Assembly (NCBI RefSeq): GCF_014655955.1
Contig: NZ_BNBO01000034.1
Location: 1-64,000, forward strand
DNA from: Kitasatospora indigofera
GTDB lineage: Bacteria > Actinomycetota > Actinomycetes > Streptomycetales > Streptomycetaceae
Direction of reading: 5' to 3'
DNA length: 64,000 bases
Shown one piece after another: positions 53,601 through 61,820 of this stretch. The notes under the pieces are model-generated. The model did not search any database, had not been told where the DNA came from, and saw only the letters and a list, made by a program, of their open reading frames with translations. The stretch's first letter is position 1. Each line of letters begins with the position of its first letter. Both the position numbers and the translations under genes were made by a program.

Positions 53601-54389
53601 TCACTGCTTGCGGAGCATGGTCACCGCGAGCGCGGCCGACTGGACGAAGAACTTCACCTCGTTGCCGACCGCGATGAAGCGGAACCCCTCCTTGGCGTAC
53701 TGCCGCGCCAGCCCGGTGCTGGGTGCGAAGATCCCGGCGGGCTTGCCGGCGGCGGCGCACGCCGCCAGCACGGCCTGCCGGGCCTGGTCGAAGGCCGGCC
53801 CGCCCGGACGGCCCGGCTGCCCGAGATCCATCGCGAGGTCGCCCGTCCCGATGAAGAGCAGGTCCACCCCGTCGGTCCGCGCGATCTCCCCGGCGTTGCG
53901 CACGCCTTCGCGGCTCTCGATCTGGACGACGCAGAGGACCTCCCGGTTCGCCGACTCGAAGTACCGGTCGGAGGCGCTGTAGTAGGCGCTCGCCCGGATC
54001 GGGTTGACGCCCCGGCCGCCCTGCGGCGGGTAGTGCGAGAAGCGCGCGGCGCGCGCGGCGTCCTCGGCCCGGTCGACCTTGGGGACCATCACGCCGGCCA
54101 CGCCCAGGTCGAGGGCGAACTCGATGTCGTGGCGGTCCAGCCGCGGCACCCGGACGATCGGGGCCACCCCGGTGCCGGCCAGGGCCTGCGCCTGGTGCAG
54201 CGCGTCGGCCTTGGTCATGGCGGCGCCCTCCATGTCGATCACCGCCCAGTCGATCCGGGTGTACGCGGCGGCCTCCGCGAGCAGGGCGCTCCCGCTCACC
54301 AGGAAGAGCCCGTACGCGGGCGGGTCCTCCGCCGCGCGGCGAAGACCGTCGCCCGGCCGCCGCGGCGGGTCCTGCTCCCTCTCGGTCAC
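53601..54389 (-). CDS. HpcH/HpaI-type aldolase
   Basis: 262 residues from a GTG at 54389 with GAGAGGAG upstream. TIM-barrel enzyme: AYTRIDWAVIDMEGAAM near 48, VPRLDRHDIEFALDLGVAGVMVPKVDRAEDA near 80-115, VVQIESREGVRNAGEIARTDGVDLLFIGTGDLAMDLGQ near 160-200. The metal-binding Glu and Asp (QIESREG and GTGDLA) are present. These class II aldolases join or cleave pyruvate and an aldehyde. It may build or break a hydroxy-keto acid building block for the cluster. Confidence 0.88.
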   Translation of the reverse strand: MTEREQDPPRRPGDGLRRAAEDPPAYGLFLVSGSALLAEAAAYTRIDWAVIDMEGAAMTKADALHQAQALAGTGVAPIVRVPRLDRHDIEFALDLGVAGVMVPKVDRAEDAARAARFSHYPPQGGRGVNPIRASAYYSASDRYFESANREVLCVVQIESREGVRNAGEIARTDGVDLLFIGTGDLAMDLGQPGRPGGPAFDQARQAVLAACAAAGKPAGIFAPSTGLARQYAKEGFRFIAVGNEVKFFVQSAALAVTMLRKQ

Positions 54390-54504
54390 CGCTGCTCCTC
54401 TCGTGGCGCCGGCCGCCCCGGTCCGGCGTCCCCGCCGTGGCCGGCTCCCGGACCACCCGGGGGCCGGGCCGGCGGGGACGCCGCCGGTGCGCCGGTGCGG
54501 TGTG

Positions 54505-55263
54505 TCAGGCCGGGCGGACGGTGCGGTGGATCTCGTTCCAGTTCTCGGCCAGCAGGTCGAGGTAGGTGGTGAAGCCGCGCTCGATGTGGGCGATGTCCTC
54601 GACCGTGCGGCAGGCCTTGGCGGCGGTCGAGAGGGAGTGGATCTTGTGCTCCTTCTCGGTGGCGCCGATGTGGAGGTAGAAGTACTCGCAGTTCTCGTGG
54701 AACTCCTCCAGCCCGTAGTGGCCGCGGTAGTTGCGCACACCCTCGTAGAGCTGGACGAGCTGCGGGTAGGCGTGCCACTCCTGGGCGAGCAGCGCGCCGC
54801 ACACCTCCTGGGCGTAGGGGCTGCTGAAGACCTTCTCGCCCTCCTCGATCAGCCGCACGGTGGAGGGCAGCAGCGGCGCCGCCACCGAGTCCAGGTCCAC
54901 CTCGTGCCCGCGCAGCCTGCCCAGCAGCGTCTCGAAGAAGTCCTTCAGGATGACCGAGTGGACCTTCCGGGGGTTTCCGAGGCCCATCTCGTCGTACAGG
55001 TTCTCGACCGTCTCGGCCCGGGCCGCGATGTCCGTCATGTGGAGGAAGGCCAGGGCGATGCGCACCGGTGTGCGCCGGACCCGCTCGTAGAAGTTCTTGG
55101 CGACGAGCTCCACCTCGTCCGCGGTCAGCTCCTGCGACATCCACAGCTCGTAGAACGGGTTCTTCAGGGCCGGATGGTCCGAGCAGCCCCGGGCGAGGGC
55201 GTGGATCCGGTCGTGGGCCTCTTCCGGCGACAGCTCTACGGTCTGGTCGGTCATGGTGGTCAT
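54505..55263 (-). CDS. Haem-oxygenase-like diiron enzyme (iron-containing redox enzyme family)
   Basis: 252 residues, all-helical. Candidate iron ligands sit in VENLYDEMGLGNPRKVHS near 85-102, LAQEWHAYPQLVQLYEG near 155-170 and CEYFYLHIGATEKEHKIHS near 188-206. This layout is that of the TenA/PqqC-like diiron oxidases and oxygenases (UndA, SznF and BelK/HrmI are examples), which perform N-oxygenation, C-C cleavage or desaturation on small amino-acid-type substrates. It is next to a ferredoxin gene. The ATG at 55263 has GGGGAA upstream; an ATG at 55254 is an alternative. Confidence 0.82.
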   Translation of the reverse strand: MTTMTDQTVELSPEEAHDRIHALARGCSDHPALKNPFYELWMSQELTADEVELVAKNFYERVRRTPVRIALAFLHMTDIAARAETVENLYDEMGLGNPRKVHSVILKDFFETLLGRLRGHEVDLDSVAAPLLPSTVRLIEEGEKVFSSPYAQEVCGALLAQEWHAYPQLVQLYEGVRNYRGHYGLEEFHENCEYFYLHIGATEKEHKIHSLSTAAKACRTVEDIAHIERGFTTYLDLLAENWNEIHRTVRPA

Positions 55264-55312
55264 GTCATTCCCCGATGGGTTGGGCGGGTGGGTTCACCAC
55301 ACGGGTGGTCGG

Positions 55313-55546
55313 TCAGTCGATCAGGTGGATGCAGGAGGCCGGGCAGGCCCGCGCGGTGAGTTCCGCGAGTTCCTGGAGGTGCTCGGGCACCTCGGCCTGG
55401 CTCTCCTCACCACCGGGCTCCTCCAGCAGCCGGCCGTCCTGGCGCACGTACGCGAGGAAGTCGTTCCCGATGCCGAAGAGTTCCGGCGCCTCCTCCTCGC
55501 ACAGTCCGCTGTTCTGGCAGGTGGCCTGGTCGATCCAGATCCGCAC
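55313..55546 (-). CDS. Small ferredoxin (3Fe-4S type)
   Basis: 77 residues from a GTG at 55546 with AAAGGACG upstream. Iron-sulfur ligands appear in ATCQNSGLCEEEAPELF near 9-16 and ARACPASCIHL near the C-terminus, the pattern of the short ferredoxins paired with actinobacterial P450s. The C-terminal ASCIHLID is typical. It can supply electrons to the P450 at 48957 and perhaps to the neighbouring diiron enzyme. No ferredoxin reductase gene is in the window. Confidence 0.87.
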   Translation of the reverse strand: MRIWIDQATCQNSGLCEEEAPELFGIGNDFLAYVRQDGRLLEEPGGEESQAEVPEHLQELAELTARACPASCIHLID

Positions 55547-55599
55547 GGTTCGTCCTTTCTGGTGAGGCCGGACCTCGTCGCGGGAGGGCGGGCCGGGTT

Positions 55600-56877
55600 T
55601 CAGGCGGTGGGCGAGGGAGCGTCCGTCCGCAGGACCGCGCCCAGCCGGTAGGTCTCCTCCACCACGACGCGCAGCCATTCGCCGTAGCGGATGACCTGCG
55701 GCAGTTCGGCGGCGGTGAAGGTCTGGTCCTCGTCGTGGCTCATCCGGACGACCCGGAAGTCGCCGATCATCGGCGTCATGACCTGCTCGGCCCCGCCGGT
55801 GGCGTGGCGCAGGGCGAACGAGGCGCGGCCACCGCTGGAGCACCCGATGCTCTTGTGCCCCCGGTAGTGGGCGTCCTCGTTCCGGAACAGCATGTGACCG
55901 CCGTGCTTCTCGACGAACTGGCCCTGCAGGCAGCCCGGTCCGTAGAGGCTGCGGATCGCGCCGCGCTTGAGCTTCAGCATCCGGGCCCGGATGGTCCGGT
56001 GCAGCTGGTCGGTGGACTCGTGGCCCAACTGCTCCGCGTAGTCACCGAGTTCGATGCCGTCGCGCAGCTGGGTCTCGGTGAAGAAGGCGTCGCTGGTGGT
56101 CATCTCGTGCGGGCGGTCGAGCATGTCGCCCATCGGGCAGGTCAGTGTCACGTGGTCGGCGCGGAGCACCGGGTCGGCGAGGGCGGCCCGCATCACGGCC
56201 CGGAGGACCGAGGCGCTGTCGCCGTCGGTCGCGACGGCCGTCCTGGTGGCGGCCCGGAGCCGGTCGGAGGCGGCGGGGCCGGCCGGCTGGCCGAACACCT
56301 CGACCAGGACCTCGTGCACGGCGGGGGTGAGCCGCTCGGTGTCGATGTCCGCCTGCGGCAGGACGCCTTCGGTGCGGAACCAGGCCCGCCCGTCGATCAC
56401 CGAGAAGAGCTCGTGCGTGCGCTGGACGACGGGGCGCAGGTCCTCGACCCGCCGGGCGAGGGCGAGCAGCCCGTCGGGCGCCCGCTCCGCCGGCGCCACG
56501 ACGCCGGTGTAGAGCGCGTGGCGGGCGTGCAGCACCTCGCGGACCGCGGCGGAGTCGACCCGGTCGACGAGGTCGTCCAGCCCGGTGGACGCGGTGTCCA
56601 GGGCGAACAGCGAAAGCATCAAGTCCGCCTCCTCGTCGTCCCATTCGCGCGGATCGCGCTGCCGGCACGACTCGAAGGCCGATCGGAGATCGGCGCGGAC
56701 GCGGTACTCCCCCTTGTAGACCAGCCAGTGGTGGCGGCTGTAGACGAGCGGGCGCAAGCAGGCGTCGAGCACTCCGGCCAGGCAGTGCTCGTCCGGTGCC
56801 GCGGCCACGGCGGTGCGGAACTGGTCGGCGGTGTCCGCCTCCAGGACGTGGGTACGTCCGGGCATGAGCGAGGTCAT
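55600..56877 (-). CDS. Unrecognised 425-residue protein, first gene of the cluster operon
   Basis: ATG at 56877 with AGGAGAT upstream. Residues 1-140 are acidic and helical (VYSRHHWLVYKGEYRVRADL). The C-terminal third has a conserved-looking Gly/His-rich block: YGPGCLQGQFVEKHGGHMLF, then RNEDAHYRGHKSIGCSSGGR and MSHDEDQTFTAAE. The paired His and acidic residues could bind metal. There is no signal peptide or membrane helix. I do not recognise the family. Its place ahead of a ferredoxin and a diiron enzyme suggests an enzymatic role in the pathway. Confidence 0.7.
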   Translation of the reverse strand: MTSLMPGRTHVLEADTADQFRTAVAAAPDEHCLAGVLDACLRPLVYSRHHWLVYKGEYRVRADLRSAFESCRQRDPREWDDEEADLMLSLFALDTASTGLDDLVDRVDSAAVREVLHARHALYTGVVAPAERAPDGLLALARRVEDLRPVVQRTHELFSVIDGRAWFRTEGVLPQADIDTERLTPAVHEVLVEVFGQPAGPAASDRLRAATRTAVATDGDSASVLRAVMRAALADPVLRADHVTLTCPMGDMLDRPHEMTTSDAFFTETQLRDGIELGDYAEQLGHESTDQLHRTIRARMLKLKRGAIRSLYGPGCLQGQFVEKHGGHMLFRNEDAHYRGHKSIGCSSGGRASFALRHATGGAEQVMTPMIGDFRVVRMSHDEDQTFTAAELPQVIRYGEWLRVVVEETYRLGAVLRTDAPSPTA

Positions 56878-57608
56878 CGAATCTCCTGGGGTGCTGGGTG
56901 GGGTCAGCTGTCCTGATGCGGAGAGGCGCGGAGGCCGAGACGTCGGTGCGGCGCTGCGGCAGCCTTACATACTTGATCGTGCCCTTGCAAGGACTTGAAT
57001 ATTTTTCGCTAACTCCTGCAACTACCTGATGGTCAGTACCCTGACGCTTGGCCAGACCCCGTCGGGCCGACGGACCGCCTCCCCCGCGCCGCCTCCCGGC
57101 CGACGATGCCGGGGCCGTCGGCCGGCCACCACGGGCAGCGATCTGCCGCAGGAGCAGACAGCTTGACGGTCGGACACCGGCCTCGGCCGACCACGCGTCC
57201 CACCCGCACGGCGGCACCCGGAGGCAAAGGTCCACGCCAGACCCACCCCGCAACCTACTTGCAATACGGTGAAAATATGAGACACCATGGGCTGGTGACG
57301 GAGGGCCGGGCCCTGCGCGACGTGGCCCGTCGCGATCGGTGCCCGGCCGACGGCGGCATCGACGCCCCCCGCCACCACCGGGCCCGGGGCACCCCCGCCC
57401 GGCCGGCCCGCACCCTCCGCCACAAGCGGACCGCGCCGCCGAGCCGCTCCCGACAGCGGTGCCCGCCCCCACCGCACGACCGCGCCCGGACCGAACGGCC
57501 CGCGCGACCGGACCCGGCCGGCCGCCGGCCCTGCCGCACCCGGGCCCCACGGGGCACCCGGCGGGGCCGGCACAGCGACACCGGGCGGCACCTCACAGGA
57601 GACCACGC
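56878..57608. promoter_or_regulatory. Divergent control region of the biosynthetic cluster
   Basis: 730 bases with no supported gene between the 16-gene leftward operon and the rightward condensation/exporter operon. An A/T-rich island at 56965-57030 (including AATATTTTT) is unusual here and contains the palindrome CCTTGCAAGG (56983-56992); a second TTGCAA lies at 57259-57264, before an AAAATATGAG element. These are probably the two promoter areas with a shared regulator site. No pathway regulator gene is in the window. AGGAGA before 57609 is the ribosome site of the condensation gene. Confidence 0.45.
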
Positions 57609-59108
57609 ATGCTCTCACCCGCGCACCACCTGGTCCGCTTCCGGGCGGACTGCCCCCCGACCACCCCGCTGGCCTGGGGGCAGTTGGCCTTCTGGGACGT
57701 GCTGCGCTGGCTCCCCGAGGGCGACGACTCGCCCAACCTGTACCGATGGCTCACCGTCCCGGCCGGCACCCGACCGGAGCAGGTGCCGGCCGCGCTGCGC
57801 GTCCTCATCGAACGCCACCAGGCCCTTCGCAGCCACTACTTCGAGCAGGACGGCACCCCCGTCCAGCACGTCCTCGGCGAGGGCGAACTCCGCGTCGCCG
57901 TGCACGAGGCGACCGGCCCCGACCTCGCCGCCGAGGCCCACCGGCTGGGCGAGCGACTGCGGCGCGGAGCCACCGACCACGCCCACGACCTGCCGGTCCG
58001 CGCCGCCGTCCTCAACCGCGACGGGGCCCCGGCCGCGGTCGTCCTGACCATCAGTCACCTCGCGGTGGACGCCTGGAGCTTCCGGATCGTCCTGCGGGAC
58101 CTCGCCACCCTCCTGGCGGCCGGCACGCCGGCCGACCACGTCCTGCCGCCGCGGGCGAGACAGCCCGCCGAACGGGCCCGGTACGAGCGCTCCGAGGCCG
58201 GCCTGCGCCGGGAGGCCGCCACCGTCGCCCACTGGGAGCGCAGGCTGCGGGTGGTCCCGCCGGCCATGCTGGAGAAGTCCCCGCGCAGCCTCACCACCGG
58301 GCGGGACTGGGCCAGTGTCGACAGCCCGGCGATGGCCCTCGCGCTGCGCGCGATCGCCGCCCGCACCGGCGTCACCCCGGGCACCTCGCTGGTCGCCCTC
58401 CTCGGCCTGCTGCTGGCCGTCCGGACCGGCGAGCCCGAGGCCGCCCTGCGCCTGATCGTCGCCACCCGCTTCGCCCCCGAGGACCGCGACTACGTCGGCG
58501 CCTTCAACCAGAACGCCCTGCTGCACCTGCGGGTGGCCGACGAGCCGCTCGAACAGTACCTGCGCGGAGCGGTCACCACGGTGCTCGCCGCCCACCGGCG
58601 GTGCGAGGCCGATCCCCGCCGGGTGGAGCAGCTGGTCGCCGACATCGCGGCCGAGCGCGGCTTCACCCCTGACAGCTACTGCTTCTTCAACGACGTCAGC
58701 TTCCACGGGGACCGCCCGCCGCGCACCGCCGCCCGGCCCGACGGCCCCGCCGGCGCGGAGCACGACCCGGCGGCCGTCCTCGCCGCCCTGCCGCTCACCA
58801 GGCTGGAGCGACTGCCCCGCCAGGACCCGCAGAAGGGCGCCAAGCTCTTCCTCTCCCTGCACCGGCTGGACGAGACCTGCCTCATCACGCTCTCGCTTGA
58901 TCCGGCCTTCCTCGACCGCCACCGGGCCACCGACCTGCTCGGCGACCTCGAACGGCTGGTCGTGCTGGCCGCCACCGACCCGGACCGGCGGACCGGCGCG
59001 GTCCGCCGGTCGTTGGCCGGCCCCGGCGCGGCACCGGACCGGCCCGAGTCCCCCGCACCACCGCCCCCGTCGCACCGAAGCACACAACAGCCAAAGGGTA
59101 CGAAGTGA
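57609..59108 (+). CDS. Free-standing condensation-domain protein 1
   Basis: 499 residues. Fold marks: LAWGQLAFWDVLRWLPEGDD near 20, LIERHQALRSHYFEQDG near 68, and the active-site segment TISHLAVDAWSFRIVLRDLA near 148, a variant of HHxxxDG in which the first His is Ser and the Gly is Ala while the catalytic His stays. Later ATRFAPEDRDYVGAFNQNALL and CFFNDVSF. It should form an amide or ester bond between carrier-bound partners. It is a paralogue of the protein at 61821. The last 40 residues are a Pro/Ser tail. It overlaps the ABC ATPase gene by 4 bases. Confidence 0.85.
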   Translation: MLSPAHHLVRFRADCPPTTPLAWGQLAFWDVLRWLPEGDDSPNLYRWLTVPAGTRPEQVPAALRVLIERHQALRSHYFEQDGTPVQHVLGEGELRVAVHEATGPDLAAEAHRLGERLRRGATDHAHDLPVRAAVLNRDGAPAAVVLTISHLAVDAWSFRIVLRDLATLLAAGTPADHVLPPRARQPAERARYERSEAGLRREAATVAHWERRLRVVPPAMLEKSPRSLTTGRDWASVDSPAMALALRAIAARTGVTPGTSLVALLGLLLAVRTGEPEAALRLIVATRFAPEDRDYVGAFNQNALLHLRVADEPLEQYLRGAVTTVLAAHRRCEADPRRVEQLVADIAAERGFTPDSYCFFNDVSFHGDRPPRTAARPDGPAGAEHDPAAVLAALPLTRLERLPRQDPQKGAKLFLSLHRLDETCLITLSLDPAFLDRHRATDLLGDLERLVVLAATDPDRRTGAVRRSLAGPGAAPDRPESPAPPPPSHRSTQQPKGTK

Positions 59109-60049
59109 CAGTCACCATCTCCAGCGAACTCCTGGTCCAGGCCTCCGCCCTCCGCAAGGTGTACGACTCGGGGTTCGTCGCGGTCGACGGCATCGACTTC
59201 CAGCTGCGCCGCGGCGAGGCGTTCGGGTTCCTCGGGCCCAACGGCGCCGGGAAGTCCTCGACCATGCGGATGCTCGGCTGCGTGTCCCCGCTCAGCGCCG
59301 GCAGCCTGCGGATGCTCGGCCTGGAGACCGCGGAGCACGGCCCCGAGATCCGCGCCCGGATCGGCGTGGTGCCGCAGGACGACACGCTCGACACCGAACT
59401 CACCGTCCGGGAGAACCTGCTCATCTACGGCCGGTACTTCGGGCTCGGCCGGGCGGTGATCCGGGAGCGGGCCGAACGGCTGCTGGAGTTCGCCCGGCTG
59501 ACGGACAAGGCCGACGCCCAGGTGGAGGCCCTGTCGGGCGGCATGCGGCGCAGGCTCACGATCGCCCGGGCACTGGTCAACGAGCCGGAGATCCTGCTGC
59601 TGGACGAGCCGACGACCGGGCTCGACCCGCAGGCGCGCCACCTGCTGTGGGAGCGGCTCTACCAGCTGAAGGCCGACGGCGTGACGCTCGTCCTGACCAC
59701 CCACTACATGGACGAGGCCGAGCAGTTGTGCGACCGGCTGGTGGTGATGGACGCCGGCCGCATCGTCGCCGAGGGATCCCCGCAGGACCTCATCCGCACC
59801 CACGCCACCCGCGAGGTGCTGGAACTGCGCTTCCCCCCGGGCGAGCAGCAGCTGACGGCCGGGCGGCTGGCCGCGCTCGCCGAGCGGGTCGAGGTCCTGC
59901 CGGACCGGGTGCTCCTCTACTGCGAGGACGGCGAGACCGCGCTGGCCGCCGTGCACGCCGAGCGGATCACGCCCCTCACCGCGCTGGTCCGCCGGGCGAG
60001 CCTGGAGGACGTGTTCCTGACCCTCACCGGCCGCACCCTCGTCGACTGA
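59105..60049 (+). CDS. ABC exporter ATP-binding protein (DrrA-like)
   Basis: 314 residues from a GTG overlapping the previous stop (GTGA). Walker A GPNGAGKSSTMRMLG near 40, signature ALSGGMRRRLTIARAL near 140, Walker B ILLLDEPTTGLD near 162, switch His in VLTTHYMDEAEQL. The C-terminal extension after residue 235 is typical of DrrA-type drug-export ATPases. With the two permeases it should export the cluster product, giving self-protection. Confidence 0.93.
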   Translation: MTVTISSELLVQASALRKVYDSGFVAVDGIDFQLRRGEAFGFLGPNGAGKSSTMRMLGCVSPLSAGSLRMLGLETAEHGPEIRARIGVVPQDDTLDTELTVRENLLIYGRYFGLGRAVIRERAERLLEFARLTDKADAQVEALSGGMRRRLTIARALVNEPEILLLDEPTTGLDPQARHLLWERLYQLKADGVTLVLTTHYMDEAEQLCDRLVVMDAGRIVAEGSPQDLIRTHATREVLELRFPPGEQQLTAGRLAALAERVEVLPDRVLLYCEDGETALAAVHAERITPLTALVRRASLEDVFLTLTGRTLVD

Positions 60050-60082
60050 CCCGTCGAGCGATCACCTTCGAAAGGCCCGTCC

Positions 60083-60877
60083 ATGGCGCTCCTCCCGGAC
60101 CTCGCCCGGTCGCCCGCTCTGCGGGAGTTCACGTACTGGATGCACCGCTACCGCAGGACCTGGCGCGGCACCGTCGTCGTCAACGTCGCCAACCCGCTGC
60201 TCTTCCTCGCCGCCATGGGGGTGGGGCTGGGCAGGCTGGTGGACGACGGCGGCAGCGACCACCTGCACGGCGCCACCTACCTGGCGTTCTTCGCGCCCGG
60301 CCTGCTGGCGGCAGCCGCCATGCAGAACGCCTTCCTGGACTCGGCCGGACCGGTCTTCCAGTCGGCCCGCCAACGGGGCAACTACCGCGCGGCGGCGGCC
60401 ACTCCGATGCGCCCGGCGGACATCCTCACCGGTCACCTGCTGTTCACCGGCTTCCGGGTCCTGACCAGCGCGCTGGCCTTCGTCGTGGTGATCGTCGCCA
60501 CCGGGGCGGTGCCCTGGCGGCACAGCCTGCTGCTCCTGCCGGCCGCGCTGCTGACCGGGCTGGCCTTCGCCGCGCCGGTCGCCGCCTGGGCGGTCACGGT
60601 GACCCGGTCCACCCGGATCAACGGTGTCTTCCGGTTCGTCCTGCTGCCGATGTACATGTTCTCCGGGACGTTCTACTCCACCACCCAACTCCCCGACTGG
60701 CTCCGGGCCGTGGTGTCGGTGACGCCGCTCTACCAGGGCATCCAGCTCTGCCGGGAGCTGGCGCTCGGCACCGCCGCGCCGCTGGACAGCGGCGTGCACG
60801 TGCTCTACCTGGCCGCGATGGCCACGGCCGGCCTGCTCCTGGGGCGCCGCACCTACACCCGCCACCTGTACGGCTGA
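60083..60877 (+). CDS. ABC-2 type exporter permease 1
   Basis: 264 residues, about six membrane helices. The opening FTYWMHRYRRTWRGTVVVNVANPLLFLAAMGVGLG and the FRFVLLPMYMFSGTFYSTTQLPDWLRAVVSVTPLYQG region are typical of the DrrB/NodJ ABC-2 permease family. It probably pairs with the second permease as a heterodimer. GAAAGG precedes the ATG. Confidence 0.9.
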   Translation: MALLPDLARSPALREFTYWMHRYRRTWRGTVVVNVANPLLFLAAMGVGLGRLVDDGGSDHLHGATYLAFFAPGLLAAAAMQNAFLDSAGPVFQSARQRGNYRAAAATPMRPADILTGHLLFTGFRVLTSALAFVVVIVATGAVPWRHSLLLLPAALLTGLAFAAPVAAWAVTVTRSTRINGVFRFVLLPMYMFSGTFYSTTQLPDWLRAVVSVTPLYQGIQLCRELALGTAAPLDSGVHVLYLAAMATAGLLLGRRTYTRHLYG

Positions 60878-60931
60878 TCCGTCCGTCCCCAAGCCGTGTT
60901 CCCGCCACCCGGAAGGCAGGCCCGTCCGCCC

Positions 60932-61738
60932 GTGACCGTCCTCAGTGCCCCTCACACCGCCGTGCACCACGGCCGCCTGCGCGGCGCCGGGAACATGGTG
61001 GCGCGCAACCTCCTGATCTACCGCCACACCTGGTACCTGCTGCTGGCCGAGGTGTTCGAGCCCGTGCTGTACCTGCTGTCCATCGGCGTCGGCATCGGCC
61101 AGCTGGTCGGCCGGGTGCCCGGGCTCGGGGACTCCCCGGTGGCCTACTCGGCCTTCGTGGCACCCGCCCTGCTGGCCACCGCGGCGATGAACGGGGCGAT
61201 GAACGAGACCACCTTCAACATGTTCGCCAAGCTCAGGCTGAACCGCACCTACGAGTCCATCCGGGCCACCCCGATGACGGCGCAGCACATCGCCCTCGGC
61301 GAGGCGCTCTGGGCGGTGCTGCGCGGCACGCTGATCACCACCGGGTTCCTGGTGGTGGTGTCCGTCCTCGGCCTGGCGCACTCGGCCGGGATCCTGCTGG
61401 TGCTGCCGGGCGCGGCCCTGATCGGCTTCGCCTTCGCCTCCGCCGGCCTGGTCGTGGTCACCTACCTGCGCAGCTGGCAGGACTTCCAGTTCATCCAGCT
61501 GGCGATGCTGCCGATGTTCCTCTTCGCCACCACCTTCTACCCGCTCGGGGTGTACCCGCGCTGGCTGCAGATCGTGGTCGAGTGCCTGCCGCTGTACCAG
61601 AGCATCGAGCTGGTGCGGCAGCCCTCGCTCGGCCAGGTCGGCTTCCAGCTTCTCGTCCCGGTGGTCTACCTGACCGTCTTCGGGGCGGTGAGCCTGCGCT
61701 GGGCGATGCGGCGGATCGACCGGGCGCTGACCCGGTAG
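60932..61738 (+). CDS. ABC-2 type exporter permease 2
   Basis: 268 residues from the GTG at 60932; GGAAGGCAGG lies upstream, a little far. It has the same fold and order as permease 1: ARNLLIYRHTWYLLLAEVFEPVLYLLSIGVGIG, FIQLAMLPMFLFATTFYPLGVYPRWLQIVVECLPLYQS. NodJ/DrrB relatives pair with a DrrA-like ATPase. A frame extension to 60896 has no site of its own. Last gene of the rightward operon. Confidence 0.9.
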   Translation: MTVLSAPHTAVHHGRLRGAGNMVARNLLIYRHTWYLLLAEVFEPVLYLLSIGVGIGQLVGRVPGLGDSPVAYSAFVAPALLATAAMNGAMNETTFNMFAKLRLNRTYESIRATPMTAQHIALGEALWAVLRGTLITTGFLVVVSVLGLAHSAGILLVLPGAALIGFAFASAGLVVVTYLRSWQDFQFIQLAMLPMFLFATTFYPLGVYPRWLQIVVECLPLYQSIELVRQPSLGQVGFQLLVPVVYLTVFGAVSLRWAMRRIDRALTR

Positions 61739-61751
61739 AGCGGGCGCGGCG

Positions 61752-61795
61752 GGACGACGACGGCCGGGCCCGTGCGGGCCCGGCCGTCGTCGTCC
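61752..61795. terminator. Long perfect hairpin between convergent cluster operons
   Basis: A 21-bp perfectly paired stem beginning GGACGACGACGGCCGGGC with only a two-base gap (TG) at the centre lies between the exporter stop at 61738 and the second condensation gene end at 61821. It should stop transcription from both directions. Confidence 0.75.
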
Positions 61796-61820
61796 GGGCG
61801 GGCCCGCGGGGGCCGGCCGG

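Noticed and set aside
57277..57608. Small leader gene starting at the ATG at 57277
   Set aside because: The translation is Arg/Pro/His low complexity, no domain is seen, and the frame runs on through the condensation gene in the wrong frame.
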